From positions 124,001 to 188,000 of the forward strand of contig NZ_BMMT01000001.1 of the NCBI RefSeq assembly GCF_014646075.1: a stretch of DNA of 64,000 bases. The letters are read 5' to 3'. Below the pieces are notes generated by a model. It made no database searches. It had not been told where the DNA came from and saw only the letters and a program-made list of their open reading frames with translations. The position numbers were made by a program, and so were the translations under genes. The stretch is from Saccharopolyspora thermophila (GTDB lineage: Bacteria > Actinomycetota > Actinomycetes > Mycobacteriales > Pseudonocardiaceae). This document shows positions 42,352-49,397 of the stretch, in pieces (position 1 is the first letter of the stretch; the number at the start of each line of letters is the position of its first letter).

Positions 42352-43947
42352 ATGCGCAGCGAGGGCGGCACTGTCCGTGACATCACCCGCGGGTTGATGC
42401 GCGAGCTCGGACTCACCGCGGTGTTCGGCAACCCGGGCACCACCGAGGTGCCGTTCCTCACCGACTGGCCGGACGACTTCCGCTACGTGCTGGGGCTGCA
42501 GGAGTCCGCGGTGGTGGCGATGGCCGACGGCTACGCGCAGGCCCGCCGGGAACCGGTGCTGGTCAACCTGCACTCCGCCGGTGGTGTCGGACACGCGCTG
42601 GGCGCGATCTTCACCGCGTACCGCAACCGCACGCCGATGATCGTGACCGCCGGGCAGCAGACCCGCAGCCTGATGTTCGGCGAACCGTTCCTGGGCGCCA
42701 CCGATGCGGCGAACTTCCCGCGGCCGTACGTGAAGTGGAGCTACGAGCCCGCCCGGGCCGCCGACGTGCCCGCCGCGCTGCTGCGTGCCTACCAGCTGGC
42801 GACGACCCCGCCGTGCGGGCCGGTGTTCGTGTCCATCCCGGCCGACGACTGGGACGAGCCCGGGGTGCCGGTGCCCGCCCGGCCGCGCACGCCCGCCTTC
42901 GCGCCCGACCCGGACGCGGTCGCCGCGCTGGCCGGGGCTCTGGAGCGCTGCGAGCGGCCCGCGTTCGTGGTGGGTCCCGCAGTGGACGCCGACGGTGTGG
43001 TCGCCGAGATGGTGGAGCTGGTGGAGAAGGCGAAGGCGGCGGTGTGGGTGGCGCCGATGTCGCCGCGCTGCTCGTTTCCCGAGGACCACCCGCAGTTCGC
43101 CGGGTTCCTGCAGCCCGAGCAGCGGGCGCTGCGCACCGAGCTGGCCGCCTACGACCTGGTGGTGGTGTGGGGTGCGCCCGCGTTCACCTACCACGTGTAC
43201 CGGGGCGAGAGCGAGGTCGAGCTGCCGGAGCTGTTCCTCGTGCACGACGATCCCGAGGTGCTGGCCCGGGCGCGGCAGGGCCGCGGCGTGCTGGGTGCGC
43301 TGCGGCATTCGGTGCGGCAGGTCAACGCGCAGGTCCAGGACATCCGGCGCGCTGTTCCGCAGGGCTACGCCCGGCCGCCCAAGCCCGCCGCGTCGACGCC
43401 GATGACGGCCGCGTACGTCTTCGACACCATCGCCGCGGCGCTGCCCGTGGACGCCGCCGTGGTGGAGGAGACCCCGAGCCACCGCAACGACCTGCACGAG
43501 TTCTTCCCGATCCGCTCCACCGACGGCGGGTTCTTCACCGGGTTCTCCGGGGCGCTGGGCTACGGCATCGGCGCGGCGGTCGGGGTGGCGATGGCCGATC
43601 CGACGCGGCGCACGGTCGCCCTGCTCGGCGACGGTTCCAGCATGTACGGCATCCAGGCGGTGTGGACGGCGGTGCGCGAGCAGGCCCCGGTCACCTTCGT
43701 GATCATGGACAACGCGCGGTATGCGGCGGTGGCGGTGCTGGGCGAGGCCGCGGGCGGCCACAAGCTGCCGGGCGTCGAACTCGGCGGCATCGACTTCGTC
43801 GCGCTGGCCACCAGCCTCGGCTGCCCGGCGAAGCTCGTCGAGCGCCCCGAGGAGCTCGACGCGGCGCTGGCCGAGGAGTTCACCGGCCGCACCGGCCCGA
43901 CCCTCCTCCACGTCAAGGTCGACCCAGCCCAGCGCCCCCTGTACTAA
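42352..43947 (+). CDS. mdlC: ThDP-dependent decarboxylase, benzoylformate-decarboxylase-like
   Basis: A 531-aa enzyme of the pyruvate-decarboxylase/acetolactate-synthase family. Seen: FGNPGTTEVPFLTDWPDDF (about 24-42), catalytic Glu in LQESAVVAMADGYA, NLHSAGGVGHALG as in benzoylformate decarboxylase, and the C-terminal ThDP motif GDGSSMYGIQAVWTA ending with Asn in VIMDNARY. The likely reaction is decarboxylation of an aromatic 2-oxo acid to an aldehyde; the substrate is not proven. ATG 42352 has GGGAGGGG upstream. Its stop overlaps that of the convergent ABC ATPase gene, so the genes abut with no terminator. The paired ABC importer may supply a related aromatic acid (inference). Confidence 0.82.
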   Translation: MRSEGGTVRDITRGLMRELGLTAVFGNPGTTEVPFLTDWPDDFRYVLGLQESAVVAMADGYAQARREPVLVNLHSAGGVGHALGAIFTAYRNRTPMIVTAGQQTRSLMFGEPFLGATDAANFPRPYVKWSYEPARAADVPAALLRAYQLATTPPCGPVFVSIPADDWDEPGVPVPARPRTPAFAPDPDAVAALAGALERCERPAFVVGPAVDADGVVAEMVELVEKAKAAVWVAPMSPRCSFPEDHPQFAGFLQPEQRALRTELAAYDLVVVWGAPAFTYHVYRGESEVELPELFLVHDDPEVLARARQGRGVLGALRHSVRQVNAQVQDIRRAVPQGYARPPKPAASTPMTAAYVFDTIAAALPVDAAVVEETPSHRNDLHEFFPIRSTDGGFFTGFSGALGYGIGAAVGVAMADPTRRTVALLGDGSSMYGIQAVWTAVREQAPVTFVIMDNARYAAVAVLGEAAGGHKLPGVELGGIDFVALATSLGCPAKLVERPEELDAALAEEFTGRTGPTLLHVKVDPAQRPLY

Positions 43948-44873
43948 CCCCGCCTGCTGGCGGCGTGCTGCGTGGCTTCGGTGGCCTCGGTGTGTTCGGC
44001 CGTTGCCCACTTCCTCGCGGTCGGCGGTTCGTCCACATCGGACTTCGTGGTCGCGCGCTCCGCGTTGGCCTCCGCCGCTGCGGGTCGCGGCGGCTGGGCG
44101 CTGCGGACCTCCAGCAGGCGCGCCACCTCGCTGCGGAGCTGCACGAACGTCTCCGACTCGCGGGTGGTGATCTGGTCCCGCTCGTCGCCCAGCGGCACTT
44201 CCAGGTCCGCCACGATCGACGCGGGCGACTTCGACAGCACCAACACCCGGTCCGCCAGGTAGATGCTCTCGTCGATGTCGTGGGTGACCAGCAGGACGGT
44301 GCTGTCGAACTGCTTGCGCACCCGCAGCAGCAGGTCCTCCAGCTCGAAGCGGGTCTGCGCGTCCACCGAGGCGAACGGCTCGTCCATCAGCAGCAGGGCG
44401 GGGCGGCAGGCCAGCGCCCGGGCGATCGACACCCGCTGCTGCATGCCGCCGGACAGCTGCCACGGGTATTTCTTCGCGGCGGCGCCCAGCCCGACCCACT
44501 CCAGCACCTCGTCGGCCCGGGCACGGCGCTCGGCCCTGCCCAGGTCGCGGGACCGCAGCGGGAACTCCACGTTGGACCGCACCGACAGCCACGGGAACAG
44601 CGAGCGGCTGTAGTCCTGGAACACCACGGCCAGGTCGGCCGGGACGCCCTGCACCGGGTCGCCGTGCAGCTTCACCTCACCGCTGCTGGGCGTGATGAGT
44701 CCCGAGATGGCGCGCAGCATCGTCGACTTGCCGCAACCGGACGGGCCGACGATGCAGGCCAGCTCGCCGGTACGCACCTGGAACGTCAGGTCGGCGATGG
44801 CCAGGTGGCCGTTCGCGCCGCCGTAGCGGTGCCCGAGCCCGGAGACGTCGAGCATGATCTTCGAGTCGGTCAA
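43944..44873 (-). CDS. NitT/TauT-type ABC transporter ATP-binding protein
   Basis: 309 aa. Walker A GPSGCGKSTMLRAI, Q-loop VFQDYSRSLFPW, signature LSGGMQQRVSIARAL, Walker B LLLMDEPFASVD and the H-loop VTHDID are all intact and typical of SsuB/TauB/NrtC importers. A C-terminal extension of about 55 residues is rich in Ala, Glu and Thr. TTG 44873 is chosen because GGGAGG lies 9 nt upstream; an ATG at 44855 is the alternative. It follows permease B by 5 nt and is the last gene of a five-gene operon with one ATPase for two permeases and two binding proteins. Confidence 0.9.
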   Translation of the reverse strand: MTDSKIMLDVSGLGHRYGGANGHLAIADLTFQVRTGELACIVGPSGCGKSTMLRAISGLITPSSGEVKLHGDPVQGVPADLAVVFQDYSRSLFPWLSVRSNVEFPLRSRDLGRAERRARADEVLEWVGLGAAAKKYPWQLSGGMQQRVSIARALACRPALLLMDEPFASVDAQTRFELEDLLLRVRKQFDSTVLLVTHDIDESIYLADRVLVLSKSPASIVADLEVPLGDERDQITTRESETFVQLRSEVARLLEVRSAQPPRPAAAEANAERATTKSDVDEPPTARKWATAEHTEATEATQHAASRRG

Positions 44874-44878
44874 CCGTT

Positions 44879-45676
44879 TCAGCCTCCCACCGCGGCAGCC
44901 TGCGAGGGCTGCCAGCTCAGCACCCGGCGTTCCACCACGAGCAGCAGCGTGTTGAGCACGTATCCGAGAACGCCGAGCAGGACGATGCCCGCCCACATGG
45001 CGGGGAGGTCGTAGGCGCGCTGGTCGAACATCAGCCGGTAGCCGATGCCGTTGGTGGACCCCACCAGCTCCGAGACGACCATCAGCACCAGCGCCAGCGA
45101 CAGGCTCACTCGCAGCCCGGCGAAGATCTTCGGCGTCGCCGCGGGCAGCACCACGCCGAACACCCAGTGCAGGCGTGGGATCCGGAACGACCGGGCGGTG
45201 TCGACCTTGACCTGGTCGACGGCGCGCACCCCGTCGACGGTGTTGAGCAGGATCGGCCACACCACCCCGAAGACGATCACGCTGACCTGCATCTGGGTGC
45301 CGATGCCGAGCAGCACCAGGAAAACCGGCACCAGCACCGGCGGCGGGATGGCCCGCATGAACGCCATCAGCGGCCCGACGTAGTCCAGCGCGGTGCGGGA
45401 CCGGCCGAGCAGCGTGCCCAGCGACACGCCGAGCACGACGGCGATGAGCCAGCCGGCCGCGATCCGGCCGAAGCTGGCCAGCAGGTCGTGGAACACGATG
45501 TCGGTCAGGAACAGCGACGACGCGGGGCCACTGAACCAGCGCTGTGCCGCGGTCTGCACGATCACGGTCGGCGGCGGGAAGAACGGGCTCTGCGCCAGCC
45601 GCGTGACCAGCTCCCAGACCACGACCGCGCCGATGAACACCAGCCACCGGTTGAGGAATCCGCTCACCCGGTGCAA
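44879..45676 (-). CDS. NitT/TauT-type ABC permease B
   Basis: 265 aa, six hydrophobic segments (LVFIGAVVVWELVTRL through GIVLLGVLGYVLNTLLLVV). The permease EAA-like loop is VKVDTARSFRIPRLHWVFGVVLPAATPKI (key part TARSFRIPRLHW). TTG 45676 has AGGGGG 4 nt upstream; GTG 45667 overlaps the stop of a 25-codon frame that begins at 45741. One extra G in the GGGGG run (plus-strand C run 45681-45685) would fuse that frame to this gene, so the true N-terminus may be at 45741 (see findings). Confidence 0.82.
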   Translation of the reverse strand: MHRVSGFLNRWLVFIGAVVVWELVTRLAQSPFFPPPTVIVQTAAQRWFSGPASSLFLTDIVFHDLLASFGRIAAGWLIAVVLGVSLGTLLGRSRTALDYVGPLMAFMRAIPPPVLVPVFLVLLGIGTQMQVSVIVFGVVWPILLNTVDGVRAVDQVKVDTARSFRIPRLHWVFGVVLPAATPKIFAGLRVSLSLALVLMVVSELVGSTNGIGYRLMFDQRAYDLPAMWAGIVLLGVLGYVLNTLLLVVERRVLSWQPSQAAAVGG

Positions 45677-45741
45677 GGTTCCCCCTGTGCCTTGCGGGCC
45701 CGGTCGGCTTTGACGAGCGGGAGCAGGACTTTCTCGCTCAT
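45664..45741 (-). CDS. 25-aa ORF between permeases, possibly the true N-terminus of permease B
   Basis: ATG 45741 overlaps the permease A stop (ATGA) and has GGAGG 4 nt upstream. It encodes MSEKVLLPLVKADRARKAQG and five more residues, and its TGA overlaps the GTG 45667 of permease B. Basic N-termini of this kind are usual in such permeases. Either it is a coupling peptide or a one-base deletion in a G-run split it from permease B. Confidence 0.5.
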   Translation of the reverse strand: MSEKVLLPLVKADRARKAQGEPCTG

Positions 45742-46502
45742 GACGCCTCCGTTCCCACGGCGGCCCACCGCAGCCCGCGCCGGTGCAGCAGCTCCAGCGC
45801 CTCGTTGATCAGGTAGCCGACGATGCCGGCGACGAGCGTGCCCGCCAGGACCAGGTCCATCCGGCCCGCGCCGGTGCTGGCGTCGAGCACGAAACTGCCC
45901 AGCCCGCTGCCGCCGGCCAGGAACTCGGTGCTGACCACCAGGATCAGCGCCACCGCCGCGGACATCCGGATGCCGGTGAGCACGAACGGCGCCGAGTTGG
46001 GCAGCGCGACGGTGAACATCACCCGGCCGCGGCCCAGGCCGAAGGACCGCGCGGTGTCCACCATGACGGGGTCGATCTCGTCGAAGGCGTAGATCGTGTT
46101 GAACAGGATCGGCCACACCGAGGCGTACACGGCCAGCGAGATCTTGGTCTCCGGGCCCGCGCCGACCAGCACGACGGCCAGCGGGATCAACGCCACCGAC
46201 GGGATGGGGCGGAGAAACTCGATGATCGCCCGGGTGGCCACCCGGATGGCCCGCACGCTGCCCAGCAGCAGTCCGGCGGGAACCGCGATCGCGATGGAGA
46301 TGCCCAGCGCGATCGCCCAGGCCAGCACGCTGGCGATCAGGTCGAGCAGGAAGCCCCGGTCGCCGAGCAGTTCAACGAACCGAACGAGCACAGTGGACGG
46401 TGGCGGGAAGTACTGCTGGGCGACGATGCCGGACCGGCTGAAGACCTCCCACAGCACAAGGAAGCCCAGCAGCCCGGCCAGTCCCCGGAGTGTCGTGGTC
46501 AT
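45738..46502 (-). CDS. NitT/TauT-type ABC permease A
   Basis: A 254-aa integral membrane protein with about six helices (GLAGLLGFLVLWEVFSR; AWAIALGISIAIAVPAGLLL; SVWPILFNTIYAFDEID) and the permease loop MVDTARSFGLGRGRVMFTVA. It is related to but clearly diverged from permease B; together they probably form a heterodimeric channel. ATG 46502 lies 11 nt after the stop of binding protein 2. Its stop overlaps the ATG at 45741, so translation is coupled to the permease B region. Confidence 0.9.
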   Translation of the reverse strand: MTTTLRGLAGLLGFLVLWEVFSRSGIVAQQYFPPPSTVLVRFVELLGDRGFLLDLIASVLAWAIALGISIAIAVPAGLLLGSVRAIRVATRAIIEFLRPIPSVALIPLAVVLVGAGPETKISLAVYASVWPILFNTIYAFDEIDPVMVDTARSFGLGRGRVMFTVALPNSAPFVLTGIRMSAAVALILVVSTEFLAGGSGLGSFVLDASTGAGRMDLVLAGTLVAGIVGYLINEALELLHRRGLRWAAVGTEAS

Positions 46503-46513
46503 GGTGGCGTGGA

Positions 46514-47527
46514 TCAGTTCTGCGGCGGTGCGATGATCATGCTGGCCACGTTGACGTCCTTGTCGATGTAGCCGAACTCGCGCATCAGCCGCGGCACCCG
46601 CTGCAGGCGGGTCGCGTCGGCGCGGGAGTTCATCTTGAGCAGGGTGATGATGGCCGCGATGTCCTTGTCGATCTTGGCGAACTGCGGCAGCAGCGGTTCG
46701 ATCTTGCTGCGGTCCTGGGCCTCGGCGACGGCGGTGTCCATGGCGCGCTGGAAGGCGGCCACCGTGTGGGGGTTCTCCTCGGCGAAGCGGGCGTTGCAGA
46801 CGTAGCCGCCCAGCGGCAGGTCCTCCAGCGGGCCGGTGGCGGTGTCGACGACCGGGATTGCGCCCGCGTCGCGCGCGGCCAGGGTGAGGAACGGTTCGAC
46901 GACGAACGCCGCGTCGACCTGGTTCTGCTTCAGCGCGTTGGGCATGTTGATGAACCCGAGCGGGACCCATTCCACGCCGCTGAAGGCGACTTCGTTGGCG
47001 CGCATCGCGGCCTTGACCATCAGCTCGGAGATGGTGCCGCTGCCGCTGATCGCGATCTTCTTGCCGGCGAGGTGCTGCGGCGTGCGCACCCCCGAGTTCC
47101 GCGGGGCCATGATCATGCAGGTGTTGGGCGTGCTGGACGCGCAGTCGGCGACGATCTTCAGGTGCGCCACGCCGCTGGCCTGGGCCTTGAAGATCGGCAC
47201 GTAGCTGCTGAAGGTAATGTCGTAGTCACCGCCGATGGCGCTGTTGAGGGCCGTGGCGCCGTCGGATGCGGTGAGGATCTCGACGGTGAGACCCTCGCGC
47301 TGGAAGTGGCCGTCCTGTACCGCGAGGTGCAGCGGGGCGATTTCGCTGATGGGCAGGGCGCCGACCCGCAGGGTGGCCTTCTCCACCTGGGCGTTCCCGC
47401 TCTGCTCGGCCTGCGATCCGCCGAGCAGCCCGCAACCGCTGGTGCCCATCAGCGTACCTGCCGTGACCACGCCGCCGGCGAGTTTCAGCAAGTTCCGCCT
47501 GGGAACGGCGCGCGGTGCGGGACTCAT
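46514..47527 (-). CDS. NitT/TauT-type substrate-binding lipoprotein 2
   Basis: 337 aa. The N-terminus has a twin-arginine-like start (PRRNLLKLAGGVVT) and lipobox TSGC, so it is a lipid-anchored exported protein. The periplasmic-binding fold has TLRVGALPISEIAPLHLA, DYDITFSSYVPIF and KKIAISGSGTISELMVKAAM. It is nearly a duplicate of binding protein 1 upstream; their last 55 residues differ at only a few positions. ATG 47527 has AGGAGGA 5 nt upstream. It has its own promoter (47563-47591) and leads into the permeases. Substrate unknown. Confidence 0.9.
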   Translation of the reverse strand: MSPAPRAVPRRNLLKLAGGVVTAGTLMGTSGCGLLGGSQAEQSGNAQVEKATLRVGALPISEIAPLHLAVQDGHFQREGLTVEILTASDGATALNSAIGGDYDITFSSYVPIFKAQASGVAHLKIVADCASSTPNTCMIMAPRNSGVRTPQHLAGKKIAISGSGTISELMVKAAMRANEVAFSGVEWVPLGFINMPNALKQNQVDAAFVVEPFLTLAARDAGAIPVVDTATGPLEDLPLGGYVCNARFAEENPHTVAAFQRAMDTAVAEAQDRSKIEPLLPQFAKIDKDIAAIITLLKMNSRADATRLQRVPRLMREFGYIDKDVNVASMIIAPPQN

Positions 47528-47562
47528 CTGGTTCCTCCTGGCGAAGTGTGTGGTGCACGGAA

Positions 47563-47591
47563 ACTGTAGAAGCTCGGACCAGTGCCGACAA
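47563..47591 (-). promoter_or_regulatory. Promoter of binding protein 2 operon
   Basis: On the minus strand TTGTCG (47591-47586) and TACAGT (47568-47563) are spaced by 17 nt. The segment is strongly conserved with the promoter of binding protein 1 (49038-49066), including GGTTGT and TGGT between the boxes. Predicted leader is about 28 nt. Confidence 0.65.
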
Positions 47592-47752
47592 CCACACGTA
47601 ATTTGCTCGGTGTCGCACCTCACTCGCCGGTGTCGCTCTTCTCGCCCATATGTCCGCAAATGACAGGTGAACGGTGACGTCGGATTGAATGTCGATGCGG
47701 TTATTCGGGGCAATGGTTAATTCGTCTGCCGTAATTCCCCCGACCAGCGCAA

Positions 47753-47794
47753 ACCCGCCCGGGATGCCTGGCATGTCCGGTATCTCGGGCGGGT
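47753..47794 (-). terminator. Hairpin terminator after binding protein 1
   Basis: ACCCGCCCGGGAT (47753-47765) and ATCTCGGGCGGGT (47782-47794) pair at 12 of 13 positions about 60 nt past the stop. A second GGGTGGC/GCCACCC stem lies at 47818-47845. Gene 1 is thus probably transcribed separately from gene 2, at least in part. Confidence 0.65.
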
Positions 47795-47854
47795 CGGCCA
47801 GATCGTCGGTGGATCCGGGGTGGCGGTGCGGGAAACCGGCCACCCAAACGCGGA

Positions 47855-48859
47855 TCACACCTGCGGCGGGGCGACGATCATTTCCGCGACGTTGATGTCC
47901 TTGTCGATGAAGCCGAACTCGCGCATCAGCCGCGGCACCCGCTGTAGCCGGGTGGCGTCGGCGCGAGAGTTGAACTTCAGCAGGGTGATGATGGCCGCGG
48001 TGGCCTTGTCGATCTTGGCGAACTCCGGCAGCAGCGGCTCGACCTTGCTGCGGTCCTGGGCCTCGGCGACGGCGCGGTCCATGGCCCGCTGGAAGGCGGC
48101 CACGGTGCGCGGGTTCTCGTTGCAGAACCGGGCCGTCGCGCCGTAGCCGGTCAGCGGCAGGTCCTCCAGCGGCCCGGTGGCGGTGTCCACCACCGGTACC
48201 GCGCCGCTGTTGCGGGCGGCCTGGGTCAGAAACGGCTCGGTGAGCAGCGCCGCGTCCACCTGCTTCTGCTGCAGCGCCGCGGGCATGTTGATGAACGGGA
48301 CGGGCACGAAGTCGACCTTGCCGAAGTCCACGCCGTAGGCCCGCATGGTGGCCTTGACCAGCAGTTCGGAGATGGTGCCGGGGCCGGAGATGGCGATCTT
48401 GCGGCCGGCCAGGTCCTGCGGCGTGCGGACCTTCGACCCGGGCGCGGTCATGATCATCGTGCTGTTCGGCGTGGCGGAGGCGCAGTCGGCCACGATCCGC
48501 AGGTCGGCGATACCGCGGGCCTGGGCCTGGAAGAACGGCACGTAACTGCTGTAGGTGATGTCGTAGTCGCCGCCGATGGTGCTGGCGAGCGCGGCGCTGC
48601 CGTCGGGCGCGGAGACGATCTCGACGGTCAGGCCCTCCTGCTGGAAGTAGCCGTTGCGCACGGCCAGGTGCAGCGGGGCGAGGTCGTTGATGGGCAGGGC
48701 GCCGACCTTGATGTTCGCCTTCTCGACCTGGCCGTTTCCGCCCCCGGCGGACTGCGACCCGCCGAGCAGCCCGCAGCCGCTCGTGCCCATCAGCGCGCTG
48801 ACGGTGACCATTCCACCGGCGAGCTTCAGCAGGTCCCTGCGCGGCAGGACGCGGTGCAT
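47855..48859 (-). CDS. NitT/TauT-type substrate-binding lipoprotein 1
   Basis: 334 aa, a close paralog of binding protein 2. It has a Tat-like start LPRRDLLKLAGGMVT, lipobox TSGC, then KVGALPINDLAPLHLAVRNG, GDYDITYSSYVPFF and KIAISGPGTISELLVKATM. Differences concentrate in the middle, for instance KVDFVPVPFINMP against VEWVPLGFINMP, so ligand preference may differ while docking surfaces are kept. ATG 48859 has AGGAGGA 5 nt upstream, behind a leader of about 170 nt. Its own terminator and promoter imply independent dosage from protein 2. Confidence 0.9.
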   Translation of the reverse strand: MHRVLPRRDLLKLAGGMVTVSALMGTSGCGLLGGSQSAGGGNGQVEKANIKVGALPINDLAPLHLAVRNGYFQQEGLTVEIVSAPDGSAALASTIGGDYDITYSSYVPFFQAQARGIADLRIVADCASATPNSTMIMTAPGSKVRTPQDLAGRKIAISGPGTISELLVKATMRAYGVDFGKVDFVPVPFINMPAALQQKQVDAALLTEPFLTQAARNSGAVPVVDTATGPLEDLPLTGYGATARFCNENPRTVAAFQRAMDRAVAEAQDRSKVEPLLPEFAKIDKATAAIITLLKFNSRADATRLQRVPRLMREFGFIDKDINVAEMIVAPPQV

Positions 48860-49037
48860 GCAGATCCTCCTAGCCTGGTGTGACGTGCGCAACGCCGCCC
48901 GGTGTCGGTTCACTGTGGACAGCGCGGAGTGCCGGGGTCGGGGGGCGGGTTCGGTCGGGCACGGCGTGCGCGGATCGGACGCTGCCCGGCGGGCATCGCG
49001 GCTCGGCGTGGGCGCGCGGTCGGGGTGTCGCCGCCAG

Positions 49038-49066
49038 ACTGTAGAACGTTGAACCACTACCAACAA
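49038..49066 (-). promoter_or_regulatory. Promoter of binding protein 1
   Basis: On the minus strand TTGTTG (49066-49061) and TACAGT (49043-49038) are spaced by 17 nt. The sequence between the boxes is similar to the promoter at 47563-47591, which supports both as real and co-regulated. Confidence 0.68.
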
Positions 49067-49080
49067 CCAGGCGAAATTAG

Positions 49081-49136
49081 GTCATCAGGACAGGGACGGA
49101 TGAACTGTTGTTCATACCACTCTGCCCGGTGATGAC
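49081..49136. promoter_or_regulatory. Nested 56-bp dyad in the divergent region, candidate operator
   Basis: An inner perfect repeat ATGAAC (49100-49105), spacer TGTT, GTTCAT (49110-49115), is enclosed by outer arms GTCATCA (49081-49087) and TGATGAC (49130-49136), with partly complementary sequence between them. It lies between the binding-protein-1 promoter and the cvnA promoter, where one regulator could control both. Confidence 0.6.
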
Positions 49137-49152
49137 GTCCCGCTCTGGGGGC

Positions 49153-49181
49153 CTGACTTGTGACGCCCAGTTAAGTATAGT
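49153..49181 (+). promoter_or_regulatory. Predicted promoter of the cvn operon
   Basis: CTGACT (49153-49158) and TATAGT (49176-49181) are spaced by 17 nt. The -10 box is one of the best matches to TATAAT in the window. The predicted leader to cvnA is about 210 nt. Confidence 0.55.
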
Positions 49182-49242
49182 CTCGCCCGTCGAGGTGACC
49201 TGCCTCTGCTTCGGGGGATGCACGTTGTGACCAGGGAGTGTG

Positions 49243-49395
49243 ATGGCAAGCCCGGCTGACAGAGTCAGGGTCTGCGGCGGCTCGGCGGGAGTTGAGGCAC
49301 CGTCGGCCCGCTCGTGGCTACCCGGCGCCGTGTCGGCTCGCGGGCGCATTCCCGGCACAATGACCAGCACTGTCGCGGCGCGGAGAGGCAACTAG
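49243..49395 (+). CDS. 50-codon upstream ORF before cvnA
   Basis: ATG 49243 (MASPADRVRVCGGSAGVEA) has GGGAG 4 nt upstream and ends two bases before the cvnA GTG at 49398. Third-position G/C is about three quarters by count, lower than in neighbouring genes, so coding is doubtful. It could be a leader peptide that couples translation into cvnA. Confidence 0.3.
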   Translation: MASPADRVRVCGGSAGVEAPSARSWLPGAVSARGRIPGTMTSTVAARRGN

Positions 49396-49397
49396 CC

